Assembly (NCBI RefSeq): GCF_026340095.1 | Contig: NZ_JAPEPO010000001.1 | Span: 1,426,001-1,490,000, forward strand | Length of the DNA: 64,000 nt | DNA from: Streptomyces sp. NBC_01446 | GTDB taxonomy: Bacteria > Actinomycetota > Actinomycetes > Streptomycetales > Streptomycetaceae | Reading direction: 5' to 3' | Shown: positions 7,965 through 17,771 of the stretch, one piece after another | Numbering within the stretch: the first letter of the stretch is position 1 | Layout: every line of letters begins with the position of its first letter | Notes under the pieces: model-generated | Database searches by the model: none | Told to the model about the DNA's origin: nothing | The model's input: only the letters and a program-made list of their open reading frames with translations | Made by a program: the position numbers and the translations under genes

Positions 7965-9079
7965 CGCAGGCGTCCCGCGAAACCGACCAGCGTCGCGTAC
8001 TGCTCGGCGAGCGCGGGGGACGCGTCGCCGTCGGGGTCCTTGAAGTAGAAGCCGAGTTCGGGCAGGGGCCCCTCGACGCCCTTCTCGTGGGCACGCAGGA
8101 GGAGGCGGGCCAGGTCGAGGACGAGGGGGGCGGCGAGCGCGGAGTCGCAGCCCTGCCAGATCGTCTGGAGGATCATGCGGGAGCCGAGGAAGCCGTCGAA
8201 GGCGATGTGGTCCCAGGCCGTCTTCCAGTCGCCGAGCGCGGGCACGTCGTCGATGTGGACCTCGCCCTCGGGCGCGGCCCCGAGCGCGTCGGCGAGGACG
8301 CGTTCCTTGCCCGCGTTCTTCGCCGCGGCGGCGCCGGGGTCGGCGAGCGCGGCGCCGTCTCCGCCGCCGAGGAGGTTCGTGCCGGACCAGGCCCGCACGG
8401 ACAGGGAGCGCTGGAGGAACATCGGCGCGAGCACGGACCGCAGGAGGGTCTGGCCGGTCTTGCCGTCACGGCCCGCGTAAGGCAGGCCGCTGGAGGCGGC
8501 GAGATCGGCGAGCGCGGGGTGATGCAGGCCGGTGGAGGGGGTGAAGTTGACGTACGGGCAGCCCGCGCGCAGGGCGGCCGCCGCGTAGAGGGAGCTGGCG
8601 GGCAGACGGCTGCTGTCGGGGGCGGGTTCCGTGGACGCCACGTTCACGACGACGGCGCCGGCGAGTCCGCCGCGGTCGGCGAAGTCCTTGATGTCGGCGG
8701 CGAACTCGGTGATGAGTTCGTCGTCGGAGCGGGCGTCCCCCGGCTGGGGGCCTCCCGGGCGTATCTCCCGGTCGGCGGCGGCGAGTTCGGCGGCGACCGC
8801 GGTCGGCAGGCCGTGCGGCAGGACGCCTCCGGCGGCGAGGTGTTCGGCGCGTTTGGGCAGCGGACAGTCGACGGTGTCGTGTCCGCCGAAGACGAGGGAC
8901 GACAGCGCGGGGAGCCCGGCGCCGGCGAAGGGTTCGGTCTCGGTGACCATGCCCGTCGGGGGATGCAGGCCCGCGCCGACGGCGGCGCAGCCCGCGACCG
9001 CGGTGGTGGCGACGGAGCCACGGGCCCCGATGAGCCAGACTCCGAAGCGGGCGGTGGAGGAAGTGGGTTCGGCGGACAT
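7961..9079 (-). CDS. Inositol-3-phosphate synthase-like sugar-phosphate cyclase
   Basis: 372 residues from ATG 9079 with a strong AAGGAGG site. An N-terminal NAD-binding stretch (LIGARGSVATT) is followed by the MIPS core: NVASTEP, VNFTPSTG, YAGRDGKTGQT, and the C-terminal FDGFLGSRM, IWQGCDS and LAAPLVLDLARLL. This supports NAD-dependent cyclisation of a hexose 6-phosphate to an inositol-like phosphate. A 14-bp GC hairpin at 8737-8750 codes for a Gly/Pro-rich loop (GGPQPGD) and looks like an inserted repeat. It is the first gene of the ebo-type operon, the place where other ebo operons supply the dehydroquinate-synthase-like EboD. It is shorter than eukaryotic MIPS and close in size to actinobacterial ones. 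It may be a paralogue specialised away from mycothiol or phosphatidylinositol supply. Confidence 0.85.
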   Translation of the reverse strand: MSAEPTSSTARFGVWLIGARGSVATTAVAGCAAVGAGLHPPTGMVTETEPFAGAGLPALSSLVFGGHDTVDCPLPKRAEHLAAGGVLPHGLPTAVAAELAAADREIRPGGPQPGDARSDDELITEFAADIKDFADRGGLAGAVVVNVASTEPAPDSSRLPASSLYAAAALRAGCPYVNFTPSTGLHHPALADLAASSGLPYAGRDGKTGQTLLRSVLAPMFLQRSLSVRAWSGTNLLGGGDGAALADPGAAAAKNAGKERVLADALGAAPEGEVHIDDVPALGDWKTAWDHIAFDGFLGSRMILQTIWQGCDSALAAPLVLDLARLLLRAHEKGVEGPLPELGFYFKDPDGDASPALAEQYATLVGFAGRLR

Positions 9080-9137
9080 GGGCAGCCTCCTTGTCGTACG
9101 CGAACCTGGAGCCGGAGTTGCGGGGGTGGTGCGGGAC

Positions 9138-9169
9138 GGCGGGCGGGGGTCCGGCGTCCCCCGCCCGCC
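9138..9169. terminator. Terminator after the ThuA/DUF1080 gene
   Basis: Perfect 12-bp all-GC stem (9138-9149 with 9158-9169) and an 8-nt loop. It lies just beyond the stop of the ThuA/DUF1080 gene (9175, minus strand) and upstream of the ebo operon start at 9079. It separates the carbohydrate unit from the ebo unit. Confidence 0.75.
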
Positions 9170-9174
9170 GCCGT

Positions 9175-10533
9175 CTAGTGGCCGGACCCGGCGCCCGGCT
9201 TCGCGGGCAGGTCCTTGACCCGGATGTCACGGAAGGACACCTGGTCGTCGTTGCCGTGGTTCTGGATCCCGACGTACCCGTCGCGCAGGCTCCGGGCGGG
9301 GTCGGCGTTGGTGAAGTCGTTGACCTTCACGCCGTTGAGCCAGATCCGCAGGCGCTCGCCCTCGACCCGGATCTCGTACGTGTTCCACTCCCCCGGCGGG
9401 TTCAGCGCACGGTCGCGCTTCTTCACGTCGGCGGACTGGAAGCTGTAGACGGACCCGGTGGTGCGGTCGGGTGCGTCGGTCGCGTCGATCTGGACCTCGT
9501 AGCCGTTGTTCACGGCCGACCAGGGGTCGTCGGACTGCGGGAAGCCCACGAAGACACCGGAGTTGTCGTCCCCGGCCATCTTCCAGTCGAGCTTCAGGGA
9601 GTACGAGCCGAGCGGACGGCCCGCGTACCAGAGCATTCCCATGCCGCCGGCCGAGGTGAGCGTGCCGTCGTCCGAGAGCTCGAAGGAGCCGGGTCCGGCC
9701 TGCTTCCAGTCCTTGAGCGACTCTGCGGTCCCGTCGAACAGGGACGTGTAGCCGCTCTCGGGCCGGCAGTCGGCCTGCGCGGCGCCACTCGCCCAGCGGA
9801 TCCCGCCGAGCAGGTGCTGCCGGAAGGCCGGGTCGGCGTACGACTCCTTGGTGTGCCCGGCGCCCGTGTAGAAGGAGCGCCCGCCCCGGTAGTTCTGGCA
9901 CCAGGAGATGGGGTGGTCGCCCGCCATGGTGCCGCCGGTGTACGACGACTCGTCGAGCGAGGCGAGGACGTGGGCGTGCTCGCGCGGGTTGGAGCGGTAG
10001 TTGTACCACTCGTCGGTGCGGTTCCAGGTGCGGTCGAGGTGGGCGGTGGCCGGGTTGCCCCGGTCCTCGACCTTGACCGTGGCGGGCTGGATCGCCGGGT
10101 GGTTCTGGAAGTAGGCGCCGGCGAGGCCGCCGTAGAACGGCCAGTCGTACTCGGTGTCGGCGGCCGCGTGGACGCCGACGTAGCCGCCGCCCTTCTCGAT
10201 GTAGTGCTCGAAGGCGGTCTGCTGGCCTTCGTCGAGCACGTCGCCGGTGGTGGAGAGGAAGACGACGGCGTCGTAGCGGCGCAGGTTGGCGTCGGTGAAG
10301 GCGCCGGCGTCCTCGGTGGCGTCGACGGTGAAGCCGTTGGCGGCGCCCAGGTCCTTCACGGCGGTGATCCCCTCGGGGATCGAGTCGTGGCGGAAGCCCG
10401 CGGTCTTGGAGAAGACCAGGACCCGGCCCCCCGCTCCCGCGTCCCCCGGTGAGGAGGACGCGGGAGCGGAGACACAGCCGATGAGCAGGGCGGCCGCGGA
10501 GGCCGCGAGCGCGATACGGGTGGAGGTGCGCAC
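9175..10533 (-). CDS. ThuA + DUF1080 (3-keto-disaccharide hydrolase-type) lipoprotein
   Basis: 452 residues from a GTG at 10533 with AAGGAG 7 bp upstream. The N-terminal signal ends in a lipobox (LLIGC), so it should be a surface lipoprotein. Residues about 35-245 form a ThuA-like domain (VLVFSKTAGFRHDSIP, GVHAAADTEYDWPFYGG, the glutamine amidotransferase-like fold of trehalose-utilisation proteins). Residues about 265-445 form a DUF1080/PF06439 beta-sandwich (SLFDGT, WKMAGDDNSGVFVGFP, GEWNTYEI, VSFRDIRV), a family with 3-keto-disaccharide hydrolases. The gene follows the sugar dehydrogenase by 15 bp. The pair would oxidise and cleave glycosides outside the membrane, which is inference from family and pairing. 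Confidence 0.87.
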   Translation of the reverse strand: MRTSTRIALAASAAALLIGCVSAPASSSPGDAGAGGRVLVFSKTAGFRHDSIPEGITAVKDLGAANGFTVDATEDAGAFTDANLRRYDAVVFLSTTGDVLDEGQQTAFEHYIEKGGGYVGVHAAADTEYDWPFYGGLAGAYFQNHPAIQPATVKVEDRGNPATAHLDRTWNRTDEWYNYRSNPREHAHVLASLDESSYTGGTMAGDHPISWCQNYRGGRSFYTGAGHTKESYADPAFRQHLLGGIRWASGAAQADCRPESGYTSLFDGTAESLKDWKQAGPGSFELSDDGTLTSAGGMGMLWYAGRPLGSYSLKLDWKMAGDDNSGVFVGFPQSDDPWSAVNNGYEVQIDATDAPDRTTGSVYSFQSADVKKRDRALNPPGEWNTYEIRVEGERLRIWLNGVKVNDFTNADPARSLRDGYVGIQNHGNDDQVSFRDIRVKDLPAKPGAGSGH

Positions 10534-10548
10534 AGTTCTGCTCCTTCC

Positions 10549-13005
10549 TCAGCTGGTGGTGAAGGTGAAGTCGTCCACGTCGAAGAGGGACTCGGTGCCC
10601 GCCCCCTTGAAGACCAGGAACAGGGTCGTGGTCTTCGCGGACGCCCCGCCGAGGGTGCCGGTGACGTCCTTGTACGTCTCCCAGGACCCGGTGGGTTCGA
10701 CCTTGGCGCTGCCCAGGAGCTTCCCGGTGGCGGAGCCGCTGCGGATCTCCAGGGTGCCTCCGCTGCCGGCGGACGCGACGCGGGCGCTGAACGACGTGGC
10801 GTTGTTCAGGACGTACGGCTTGAAGGAGATCCAGTCGCCGTTGTTGATGTCGCCGACCGTCTTGCCGCCGTGCGCCGGGGTGTGACCGGCGATGGTGACG
10901 CCCTTGGAGTCGCCGAAGAACTCGGCCTGGCGGTGCTTGGGCTCGGTGACGTTCTGGTCGTGCGTGGTCAGCGCGGGCTGGCCGTTCGCACCCTGGTCGG
11001 TGTACTCGGCGTCGAAGACTCCGAAGACGTTGGCGTCCGCGTCGTGCTCACTGTCCGCGGACGTCTGGATGGTCCCCTCGCAGCCGTTGGCCGACGTGAC
11101 CGGGTGGCCGTGGCTGTCGTGGCCGAGGATGTGCGTGACCTTGACCTTGGAGCAGTCGATCGTCCCGTCCTCCGGGTCGGTGACCTTCACCTTGAAGGGC
11201 ACCTTGTCGCCGAAGGTGAACAGCTGGCCGTCCGCGGGGAGTTCGAGGGTCACCTTGGGCGCGGTGTTGCCGACGACGAGGTGGACGTCGGCACTGCCGG
11301 TGCGGCCCGTGGAGTCCTTGGCGGTGACGGTCGCGGTGTAGGTGCCGTTCTTCTTGTACGTGTGGCTGGGCGCGGCGCCCGTGCCGCTGGTGCCGTCGCC
11401 GAAGTTCCAGGAGTACGTCAGCGCGTCGCTGTCGGCGTCGGTCGCGGTCGAGGAGAAGCGGGCCTTCAGCGGGGCCTGGCCCGAGGTCTTGTCGACCTTG
11501 GCGTCGACGACGGGCGAGTGTCCGTCGGTGGCGTTCTCGATGCGGTACAGGCCCGAGTTCTCGTCACCGCCGAACCAGGACAGGCCGTAGTCGAGGACGT
11601 ACAGGGCTCCGTCGGGGCCGAACGCCATGTCCATCACCTGGGTGCCGGTCCACGGGAACGGGTTGATCTTGGTGTTCTTGCCGTCCGCGTCCAGCTCGAT
11701 GCGCTTGATCCAGCGGCGGCCGAACTCACCGGCGAAGAAGTTGCCGTCGTAGGCCTCGGGGAACTTCACGGGCGAGGTGTTCGCCGCGTCGTAGCGGTAG
11801 ACCGGGCCGCCCATCGGGGACTCGGAGCCGGTGCCGAACTCGGGGACGGAGCCGCCGTCATAGGGGATCCAGGCCGGCTGCGCGGCCGGCAGGTCGACGA
11901 GGCCCGTGTTGTGGGGCGAGGTGTTCTTCGGCGCGGCGCAGTCGAAGGCGGCGCCGGACGTCTTGGTGGCGAAGTCGTAGTCGATGTACGCGTCGTTGTT
12001 GCCGGTGCAGTAGGGCCAGCCGAAGTTGCCGGCTTTCGTCACGCGGTCGAACTCGACCTGGCCCGCGGGGCCGCGCTTCGGGTCGGCGGCGCCGGCGTCG
12101 GGTCCGTAGTCACCGACGTAGACGATGCCGGTCGGCTTGTCGACGCTGATCCGGAACGGGTTGCGGAAGCCCATCGCGTAGATCTCGGGGCGGGTCTTGT
12201 CGGTGCCCGGGGCGAAGAGGTTGCCGTCGGGTATGGAGTACGTGGCGTCGTCGTTGACCTTGATGCGCAGGATCTTGCCGCGCAGGTCGTTGCTGTTGCC
12301 TGCCGAACGCCGGGCGTCGTAGGCCGGGTTGCGGGTGGGCTGCTCGTCGATCGGCGTGTAGCCGTCCGAGGCGAACGGGTTGGAGTCGTCCCCCGTCGAC
12401 AGGTAGAGGTTGCCCTCCTTGTCGAAGTCGATGTCGCCGCCGACGTGGCAGCAGATGCCGCGCGAGGTGGGGATCTCGAGGATCTTCTTCTCGCTGGCGT
12501 TGTCGAGGGTGCCGTCCGCGTTGAGCACGAAGCGGGAGAGCTGGTTGTGGCCGTCGAAGGGCTTGAAGTCGGCGGCGGTGCCGTCGTTCGGGGCGTCGCC
12601 CGCCGGGGTGTCGAGCGGCGGCGCGTAATAGAGGTAGATGAAGTGGTTGTCGCTGAACTTCGGGTCCACGCCGACGCCTTGGAGGCCCTCTTCGTCGTGG
12701 GAGTAGACGTCGAGCTTGCCGGCGACCTTGGTGGTGCCGTTCTCGTCGGTCAGGCGCAGGACGCCGTCGCGCGAGGTGTGCAGGACCTTGCGGTCCGGCA
12801 GGACGGCGAGCGACATGGGCTCGCCGACCTCTTCGGCGCCCTTGGCGAGGGTGACCTGCTGGAAGTCCTCCGCGGCGGCGACCGCGGTGTCGGGGGCGGG
12901 CGCCGCGCCGGCGTGCGGGGCGCCGATCGCGAGTGAGGCTCCGGCGAGAAGTGAGCCGGTGAGGAGTGCGAGTGCCTTGCGGAATCTCGGGCGTTTCCTG
13001 TGCAC
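10549..13005 (-). CDS. Exported PQQ/sorbosone dehydrogenase-like propeller with PKD and carbohydrate-binding domains
   Basis: 818 residues from GTG 13005 with GGAGGA 6 bp upstream. A signal peptide spans about residues 1-35. A six-bladed soluble quinoprotein glucose/sorbosone dehydrogenase-like propeller follows, with typical pieces SLAVLPDRKVLHTSRDG, CCHVGGDIDFD, NDLRGKILRI, YAMGFRNPFR, GRRWIKRI and FGPDGALYVLDYG. A PKD domain follows (LTYSWNFGDGTSGTG). The last 150 residues look like a CBM6/CBM35-type module (HTPAHGGKTVGDINNGDWISF to DDFTFTTS). It is predicted to oxidise sugars outside the cell with PQQ or a related acceptor. An isolated 215-bp upstream region with a long inverted repeat suggests its own promoter. 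Confidence 0.87.
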   Translation of the reverse strand: MHRKRPRFRKALALLTGSLLAGASLAIGAPHAGAAPAPDTAVAAAEDFQQVTLAKGAEEVGEPMSLAVLPDRKVLHTSRDGVLRLTDENGTTKVAGKLDVYSHDEEGLQGVGVDPKFSDNHFIYLYYAPPLDTPAGDAPNDGTAADFKPFDGHNQLSRFVLNADGTLDNASEKKILEIPTSRGICCHVGGDIDFDKEGNLYLSTGDDSNPFASDGYTPIDEQPTRNPAYDARRSAGNSNDLRGKILRIKVNDDATYSIPDGNLFAPGTDKTRPEIYAMGFRNPFRISVDKPTGIVYVGDYGPDAGAADPKRGPAGQVEFDRVTKAGNFGWPYCTGNNDAYIDYDFATKTSGAAFDCAAPKNTSPHNTGLVDLPAAQPAWIPYDGGSVPEFGTGSESPMGGPVYRYDAANTSPVKFPEAYDGNFFAGEFGRRWIKRIELDADGKNTKINPFPWTGTQVMDMAFGPDGALYVLDYGLSWFGGDENSGLYRIENATDGHSPVVDAKVDKTSGQAPLKARFSSTATDADSDALTYSWNFGDGTSGTGAAPSHTYKKNGTYTATVTAKDSTGRTGSADVHLVVGNTAPKVTLELPADGQLFTFGDKVPFKVKVTDPEDGTIDCSKVKVTHILGHDSHGHPVTSANGCEGTIQTSADSEHDADANVFGVFDAEYTDQGANGQPALTTHDQNVTEPKHRQAEFFGDSKGVTIAGHTPAHGGKTVGDINNGDWISFKPYVLNNATSFSARVASAGSGGTLEIRSGSATGKLLGSAKVEPTGSWETYKDVTGTLGGASAKTTTLFLVFKGAGTESLFDVDDFTFTTS

Positions 13006-13220
13006 GGAGTTCCTCCGGAAAAGGGCGTGCGTACGGACGGGGGCATGTCGCGCATGCGCTCTGCGGGTGCGATCGGTACGCCGGGGTGCGCCGTCACCCC
13101 GGAACTGTGCGTGTCCTGTACAACATTGGACCGTAGCCACGTTTGTCCGGGACGGAAAGCCCTTGCACAGCAAAGGAGTCGACTTTCTCCCCGGGCAGGA
13201 CAAACGTGGCCGCCGTGCTG
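13006..13220 (-). promoter_or_regulatory. Promoter region of the sugar-dehydrogenase/ThuA unit with a 13-bp inverted repeat
   Basis: This non-coding stretch lies between the isomerase stop (13221) and the dehydrogenase start (13005). A perfect inverted repeat, GCCACGTTTGTCC at 13136-13148 and GGACAAACGTGGC at 13198-13210, is separated by 49 bp. The spacer contains smaller inverted pieces around GGAAAG and CTTTCT. Two distant half-sites could seat a regulator that loops DNA, for example the ROK protein encoded at 19379-20560. A large stem terminating the upstream genes is the alternative. Confidence 0.5.
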
Positions 13221-14225
<1,005 letters not shown>

Positions 14226-14238
14226 GAGCCGTGCCTCC

Positions 14239-15450
14239 TCAGACCGGGATGGGGGTGTAGACGGAGTTCTTGAGCGCGCTCTCCTCCACGGCGGCGAGCA
14301 CGCGCTGCACGCGCAGGCCCTCGGCGAAGGAGGGTTCGGGCTGTTGGCCGGACGCGACGGCGTGGACCAGATCGCGGGCCTGGTGCACGAAGGTGTGCTC
14401 GTAGCCGAGGCCGTGGCCCGGCGGCCACCAGGCCTCCAGGTAGGGGTGGCCGGGCTCGGTGACGAGGATGCGGCGGAATCCTGCGCTGTCCCCGGGTTCG
14501 GTGTGGTCGTGGAACGAGAGCTCGTTGAGGCGCTCCAGGTCGAAGGCCAACGAGCCCTTCTCGCCGTTGAGTTCGATGCGCAGGGCGTTCTTGCGGCCGG
14601 TGGCGAACCGGGTCGCCTCGAAGGAGCCGAGCGCCCCGGAGGCGAAGCGGGCCGTGAAGAGCGCCGCGTCGTCGACCGTCACCGGGCCGCGCCCGGTCCC
14701 GGCGTCGCCCGCCGCGAGCCCGGCCGACGCCCCTACGGAGTCCTTGAGGACCGGCCGTTCCCGTACGAACGTCTCCGTGAGCGCGGAGACGCCGACGAGG
14801 GGCTCCCCCGCCAGGTACTGCGCGAGGTCGACGGCGTGCGCGCCCAGGTCGCCCAGGGCGCCCGAGCCCGCGTACTCCTTCTTCAGCCGCCACGTGAGCG
14901 GGAAGTCGGGGTCGACGAGCCAGTCCTGGAGGTAGGAGACGCGGACGTGGCGCAGGGCGCCGATGCGGCCCTCCTCGACCATGCGGCGGGCGAGCGCGGT
15001 GGCGGGTACGCGCCGGTAGTTGAATCCGGCCATCGCCAGCTGGCCGCGCGCACGGGCACGTTCGGCCGCCTCGACCATTGCCTCGGCCTCGTCCACCGTG
15101 TTGGCGAGCGGCTTCTCGCACAGGACGTGCTTGCCCGCCTCCAGGGCCGCGACGGCGATCTCCGCATGACTGTCGCCCGGGGTGCAGATGTCGACGACGT
15201 CGACGTCCTCGCGGGCGATCAGCGCCCGCCAGTCCGTCTCCGCCGCGGCCCAGCCGAGCCGGTCGGCCGCGGCTCGGACGGCCTGCCCGTCCCTGCCGCA
15301 GACGGCCGCGAGGACCGGTCGCAGCGGCAGGTCGAAGACGCGGCCCACGGTGCGCCAGCCCTGGGAGTGGGCGGCGCCCATGAAGGCGTAGCCGACCATG
15401 CCGACACCCAGGGGGCGCGGTCCGGCCCCGGGCTCCTCAGTCGTGCCCAT
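14239..15450 (-). CDS. Gfo/Idh/MocA-family NAD(P) sugar dehydrogenase
   Basis: 403 residues. The N-terminal Rossmann fold begins [19 protein letters not shown]. The family motif CEKPLA (lysine expected to act in catalysis) is followed by GFNYRRVPA, and the C-terminal domain contains [16 protein letters not shown], where Asp and His are the usual catalytic residues. Such enzymes oxidise a sugar or cyclitol hydroxyl to a ketone. The gene lies 55 bp after the binding-protein gene and 13 bp before the isomerase, so importer, oxidation and isomerisation are in one unit. Candidate substrates are inositols or 3-keto-glycosides. Confidence 0.9.
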   Translation of the reverse strand: MGTTEEPGAGPRPLGVGMVGYAFMGAAHSQGWRTVGRVFDLPLRPVLAAVCGRDGQAVRAAADRLGWAAAETDWRALIAREDVDVVDICTPGDSHAEIAVAALEAGKHVLCEKPLANTVDEAEAMVEAAERARARGQLAMAGFNYRRVPATALARRMVEEGRIGALRHVRVSYLQDWLVDPDFPLTWRLKKEYAGSGALGDLGAHAVDLAQYLAGEPLVGVSALTETFVRERPVLKDSVGASAGLAAGDAGTGRGPVTVDDAALFTARFASGALGSFEATRFATGRKNALRIELNGEKGSLAFDLERLNELSFHDHTEPGDSAGFRRILVTEPGHPYLEAWWPPGHGLGYEHTFVHQARDLVHAVASGQQPEPSFAEGLRVQRVLAAVEESALKNSVYTPIPV

Positions 15451-15505
15451 GCAGTAGTCCTCCTCGTCGACGCCGGTCCCGCGAGATGCGCTGTGGGGGC
15501 GTCCA

Positions 15506-16549
15506 TCACTTGAAGCCGGTCGGCATGTACTGGGCGACGTTGTCCTTGTCGACGACCGCCGAGAAGAGCGTCACGTGGGCCGGGATCTCGAACTCGGCCA
15601 TGCCGCTGACGCCCTTGCCCTGGCCGAGGGCGCGCGCGAGGTCGATCGCGGAGGCGGCCATGGTCGGCGGGTAGAGGACGGTCGCCTTGAGGACGCTGTT
15701 GCCTGCCTCGATGGCCTGCATGGCGGAGAGCGCTCCGGCGCCGCCGACCATGAGGAAGTCGTCGCGGCCGGCCTGCTTGATGGCGCGCAGGGCGCCGACA
15801 CCCTGGTCGTCGTCGTGGTTCCACAAGGCGTCGAAGTTCTTCTGCGCCTGGAGGAGCTGCGCCATCTTCGACTGCCCCGACTCGACGGTGAACTCGGCGG
15901 CCTGGCGGGCGACCTTCTTGATGTTCGGGAAGTTCTTCAGGGCGTCGTCGAAGCCCTGGCTGCGCTGCTTGGTGAGCTCCAGGTTGTCGAGGCCCGCGAG
16001 CTCGACGACCTTGGCGTTCTTCTTGTCCTTGAGCTGCTCGCCGATGTAGTTGCCGGCGCTCAGGCCCATGCCGTAGTTGTCGCCGCCGATCCAGCAGCGG
16101 TAGGCCTGCGGGGTGTTGAAGATCCGGTCGAGGTTGACCACGGGGATCCCGGCGCGCATCGCCTTCAGGCCGACCTGGGTGAGGGCCTTGCCGTCGGCCG
16201 GCAGGATCACCAGGACGTCGACCTTCTTGTTGATGAGCGTCTCGACCTGCCCGATCTGCGCGGCGGTGTCGTTCGAGCCCTCCGTCGCCTCCAGGGTGAC
16301 GTCGGAGTACTTCTTCGCGCGTTCCGTGGCGTTGTCGTTGATCGCGTTCAGCCAGCCGTGGTCGGCCTGCGGTCCCGCGAACCCGATGGTGACGTGCTTG
16401 CCCGGCTTGTCGTCCGCGGCGGGCTTGTCGTTCGCCGCGGGCTTCGCCTCCTTGGGCTCGTTGCTCGTGCAGGCGGTGAGCAGTCCGCCCGTGGTGACGG
16501 CGGCTGCCGCCCCGAAGAGCAGTCCTCTGCGGCTCGTGGTCTCTGGCAT
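15506..16549 (-). CDS. Sugar ABC transporter substrate-binding lipoprotein (ribose/xylose type)
   Basis: 347 residues. The signal SRRGLLFGAAAAVTTGGLL ends in the lipobox LLTAC, so it is a lipoprotein that may leave by the Tat route (SRRGLLF). A charged Lys/Pro/Ala linker follows, then a periplasmic-binding-protein type I fold: IGFAGPQADHGWLNAINDNA, PADGKALTQVGLKAM, GIPVVNLDRIF, and ALWNHDDDQGVGALRAIKQAG. This matches RbsB/XylF relatives that bind pyranoses, pentoses or cyclitols. It lies 20 bp downstream of the permease gene and partners it. Confidence 0.9.
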   Translation of the reverse strand: MPETTSRRGLLFGAAAAVTTGGLLTACTSNEPKEAKPAANDKPAADDKPGKHVTIGFAGPQADHGWLNAINDNATERAKKYSDVTLEATEGSNDTAAQIGQVETLINKKVDVLVILPADGKALTQVGLKAMRAGIPVVNLDRIFNTPQAYRCWIGGDNYGMGLSAGNYIGEQLKDKKNAKVVELAGLDNLELTKQRSQGFDDALKNFPNIKKVARQAAEFTVESGQSKMAQLLQAQKNFDALWNHDDDQGVGALRAIKQAGRDDFLMVGGAGALSAMQAIEAGNSVLKATVLYPPTMAASAIDLARALGQGKGVSGMAEFEIPAHVTLFSAVVDKDNVAQYMPTGFK

Positions 16550-16569
16550 GTCGGTGGGCCCTTCCCGAG

Positions 16570-17580
16570 TCAAGAAGTGGTGGTGGAGGTGCGTCGCTGG
16601 ACCAGGACCGCGGCGACGATGATCGCCCCCTTGGCGATCTCCTGGACGTCGCTCTGCAGATTGTTGAGCGCGAAGATGTTGGTGATCGTGGTGAAGATCA
16701 GTACGCCGAGCACGGAGCCGGTGATGGTGCCCCGGCCGCCGGTCAGCAGGGTGCCGCCGATGATCGCGGCGGCGATGGCGTCGAGTTCGTAGAGGTTGCC
16801 GTTCGTGTTCTGTCCCGATCCGGCGAGGACGATCAGGAGGAAGGCCGCGATGCCGCAGCACAGGCCCGACAGGAGGTAGAGGTAGAGGCGCTGGCGGCGT
16901 ACGTCGATGCCGGCGAGCCGCGCGGCCTCGGCGTTGCCGCCGACGGCGACGGAGCGGCGGCCGAACGTCGTACGGTTCAGGACCAGCCAGCCGACGACCG
17001 TGACGGCGGCGAAGACTAGGACGAGCGGCGGGATGCCGAGGATGTAGGCGTCGCGCTCGCCGAGCTTGAGGACGCTGTCCACGGACACGGTCTGGGTCTT
17101 GCCGTCGGTGATCTGGAGGGCGAGACCGCGGCCCGACGCGAGCATCGCGAGGGTGGCGATGAAGGGGACCATGCCGCCGTACGCGATCAGCAGCCCGTTG
17201 ACCAGTCCGCAGCCGACGCCCACGACGACGGCGGTGAACAGGATTCCGGCGAAGCCGTAGTCCTGGGTCGCGACGGTGGTCGCCCAGACGCTCGCGAGGG
17301 CGACGATCGCGCCGACCGACAGGTCGATGCCGCCGGAGATGATCACGAAGGTCATGCCGACGGTGACGACCCCGATGACGGACGCCTGCGTGAGGATCAG
17401 CTGCACGTTGTTCGTGTCGAGGAACGAGTCGGGCTGGGTGATGCCGCCGATCAGGACCAGGGCGGCGAGCACGCCCACCAGGGACAGGGTCCGCACGTCC
17501 GGGCGGAACCCTCTCGGGCGGGGGCCGGCGGGCGTGGTCTTCGGGGTGGCGGGCCGGGCGGGGGATGCGGGCTGGGTCAT
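16570..17580 (-). CDS. Sugar ABC transporter permease (RbsC type)
   Basis: 336 residues from ATG 17580 with AAGGGAG upstream. It has about ten hydrophobic helices and the BPD_transp_2 (LivHM/RbsC) signature region with ISGGIDLSVGAIVALAS and GNAEAARLAGIDV. The run TFVIISGGIDLSVG is diagnostic of ribose/xylose/inositol-type permeases. It pairs with the binding protein downstream and the double ATPase upstream. A 188-bp gap holding two repeat copies separates it from the ATPase gene, which may lower or uncouple expression within the operon. Confidence 0.9.
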   Translation of the reverse strand: MTQPASPARPATPKTTPAGPRPRGFRPDVRTLSLVGVLAALVLIGGITQPDSFLDTNNVQLILTQASVIGVVTVGMTFVIISGGIDLSVGAIVALASVWATTVATQDYGFAGILFTAVVVGVGCGLVNGLLIAYGGMVPFIATLAMLASGRGLALQITDGKTQTVSVDSVLKLGERDAYILGIPPLVLVFAAVTVVGWLVLNRTTFGRRSVAVGGNAEAARLAGIDVRRQRLYLYLLSGLCCGIAAFLLIVLAGSGQNTNGNLYELDAIAAAIIGGTLLTGGRGTITGSVLGVLIFTTITNIFALNNLQSDVQEIAKGAIIVAAVLVQRRTSTTTS

Positions 17581-17620
17581 GGTGCCGGGCTCCCTTCGGG
17601 TACGGGTTGTCTGTGGCTGA

Positions 17621-17671
17621 GCGCGCCACGCGGCGGAGCCGCATATGTTGTGGCCCCGCGCCCCTGATCGG
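17621..17671. repeat. Streptomyces-type dispersed intergenic repeat, copy A
   Basis: The core is GCCACGCGGCGGAGCCGCAT followed by ATGT and a GGCCCCGCGCCCCT tail. The centre folds as GCGGC-GGA-GCCGC. It is near-identical to copies at 17725-17771 and 21990-22036. It lies between the ATPase and permease genes, in a gap that otherwise shows no coding sequence. Confidence 0.8.
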
Positions 17672-17724
17672 GTGGGTGGCTGGTGCGTGCGGCGGCTTTC
17701 CGGGTGCAGGCCGGTGGGGGCTTG

Positions 17725-17771
17725 TCGCGCCCACGCGGCGGAGCCGCATATGTAGCGGCCCCGCGCCCCTA
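17725..17771. repeat. Dispersed intergenic repeat, copy B
   Basis: Second copy, 54 bp after copy A. Its last three bases form the stop codon of the minus-strand ATPase gene (CTA at 17769-17771). The sequence between the copies (17672-17724) is a GC-rich spacer with no gene. Confidence 0.8.

Noticed and set aside
15506..17749. A long N-terminal extension of the sugar-binding lipoprotein
   Set aside because: It would cover the permease gene in another frame. The lipoprotein signal begins at 16549.
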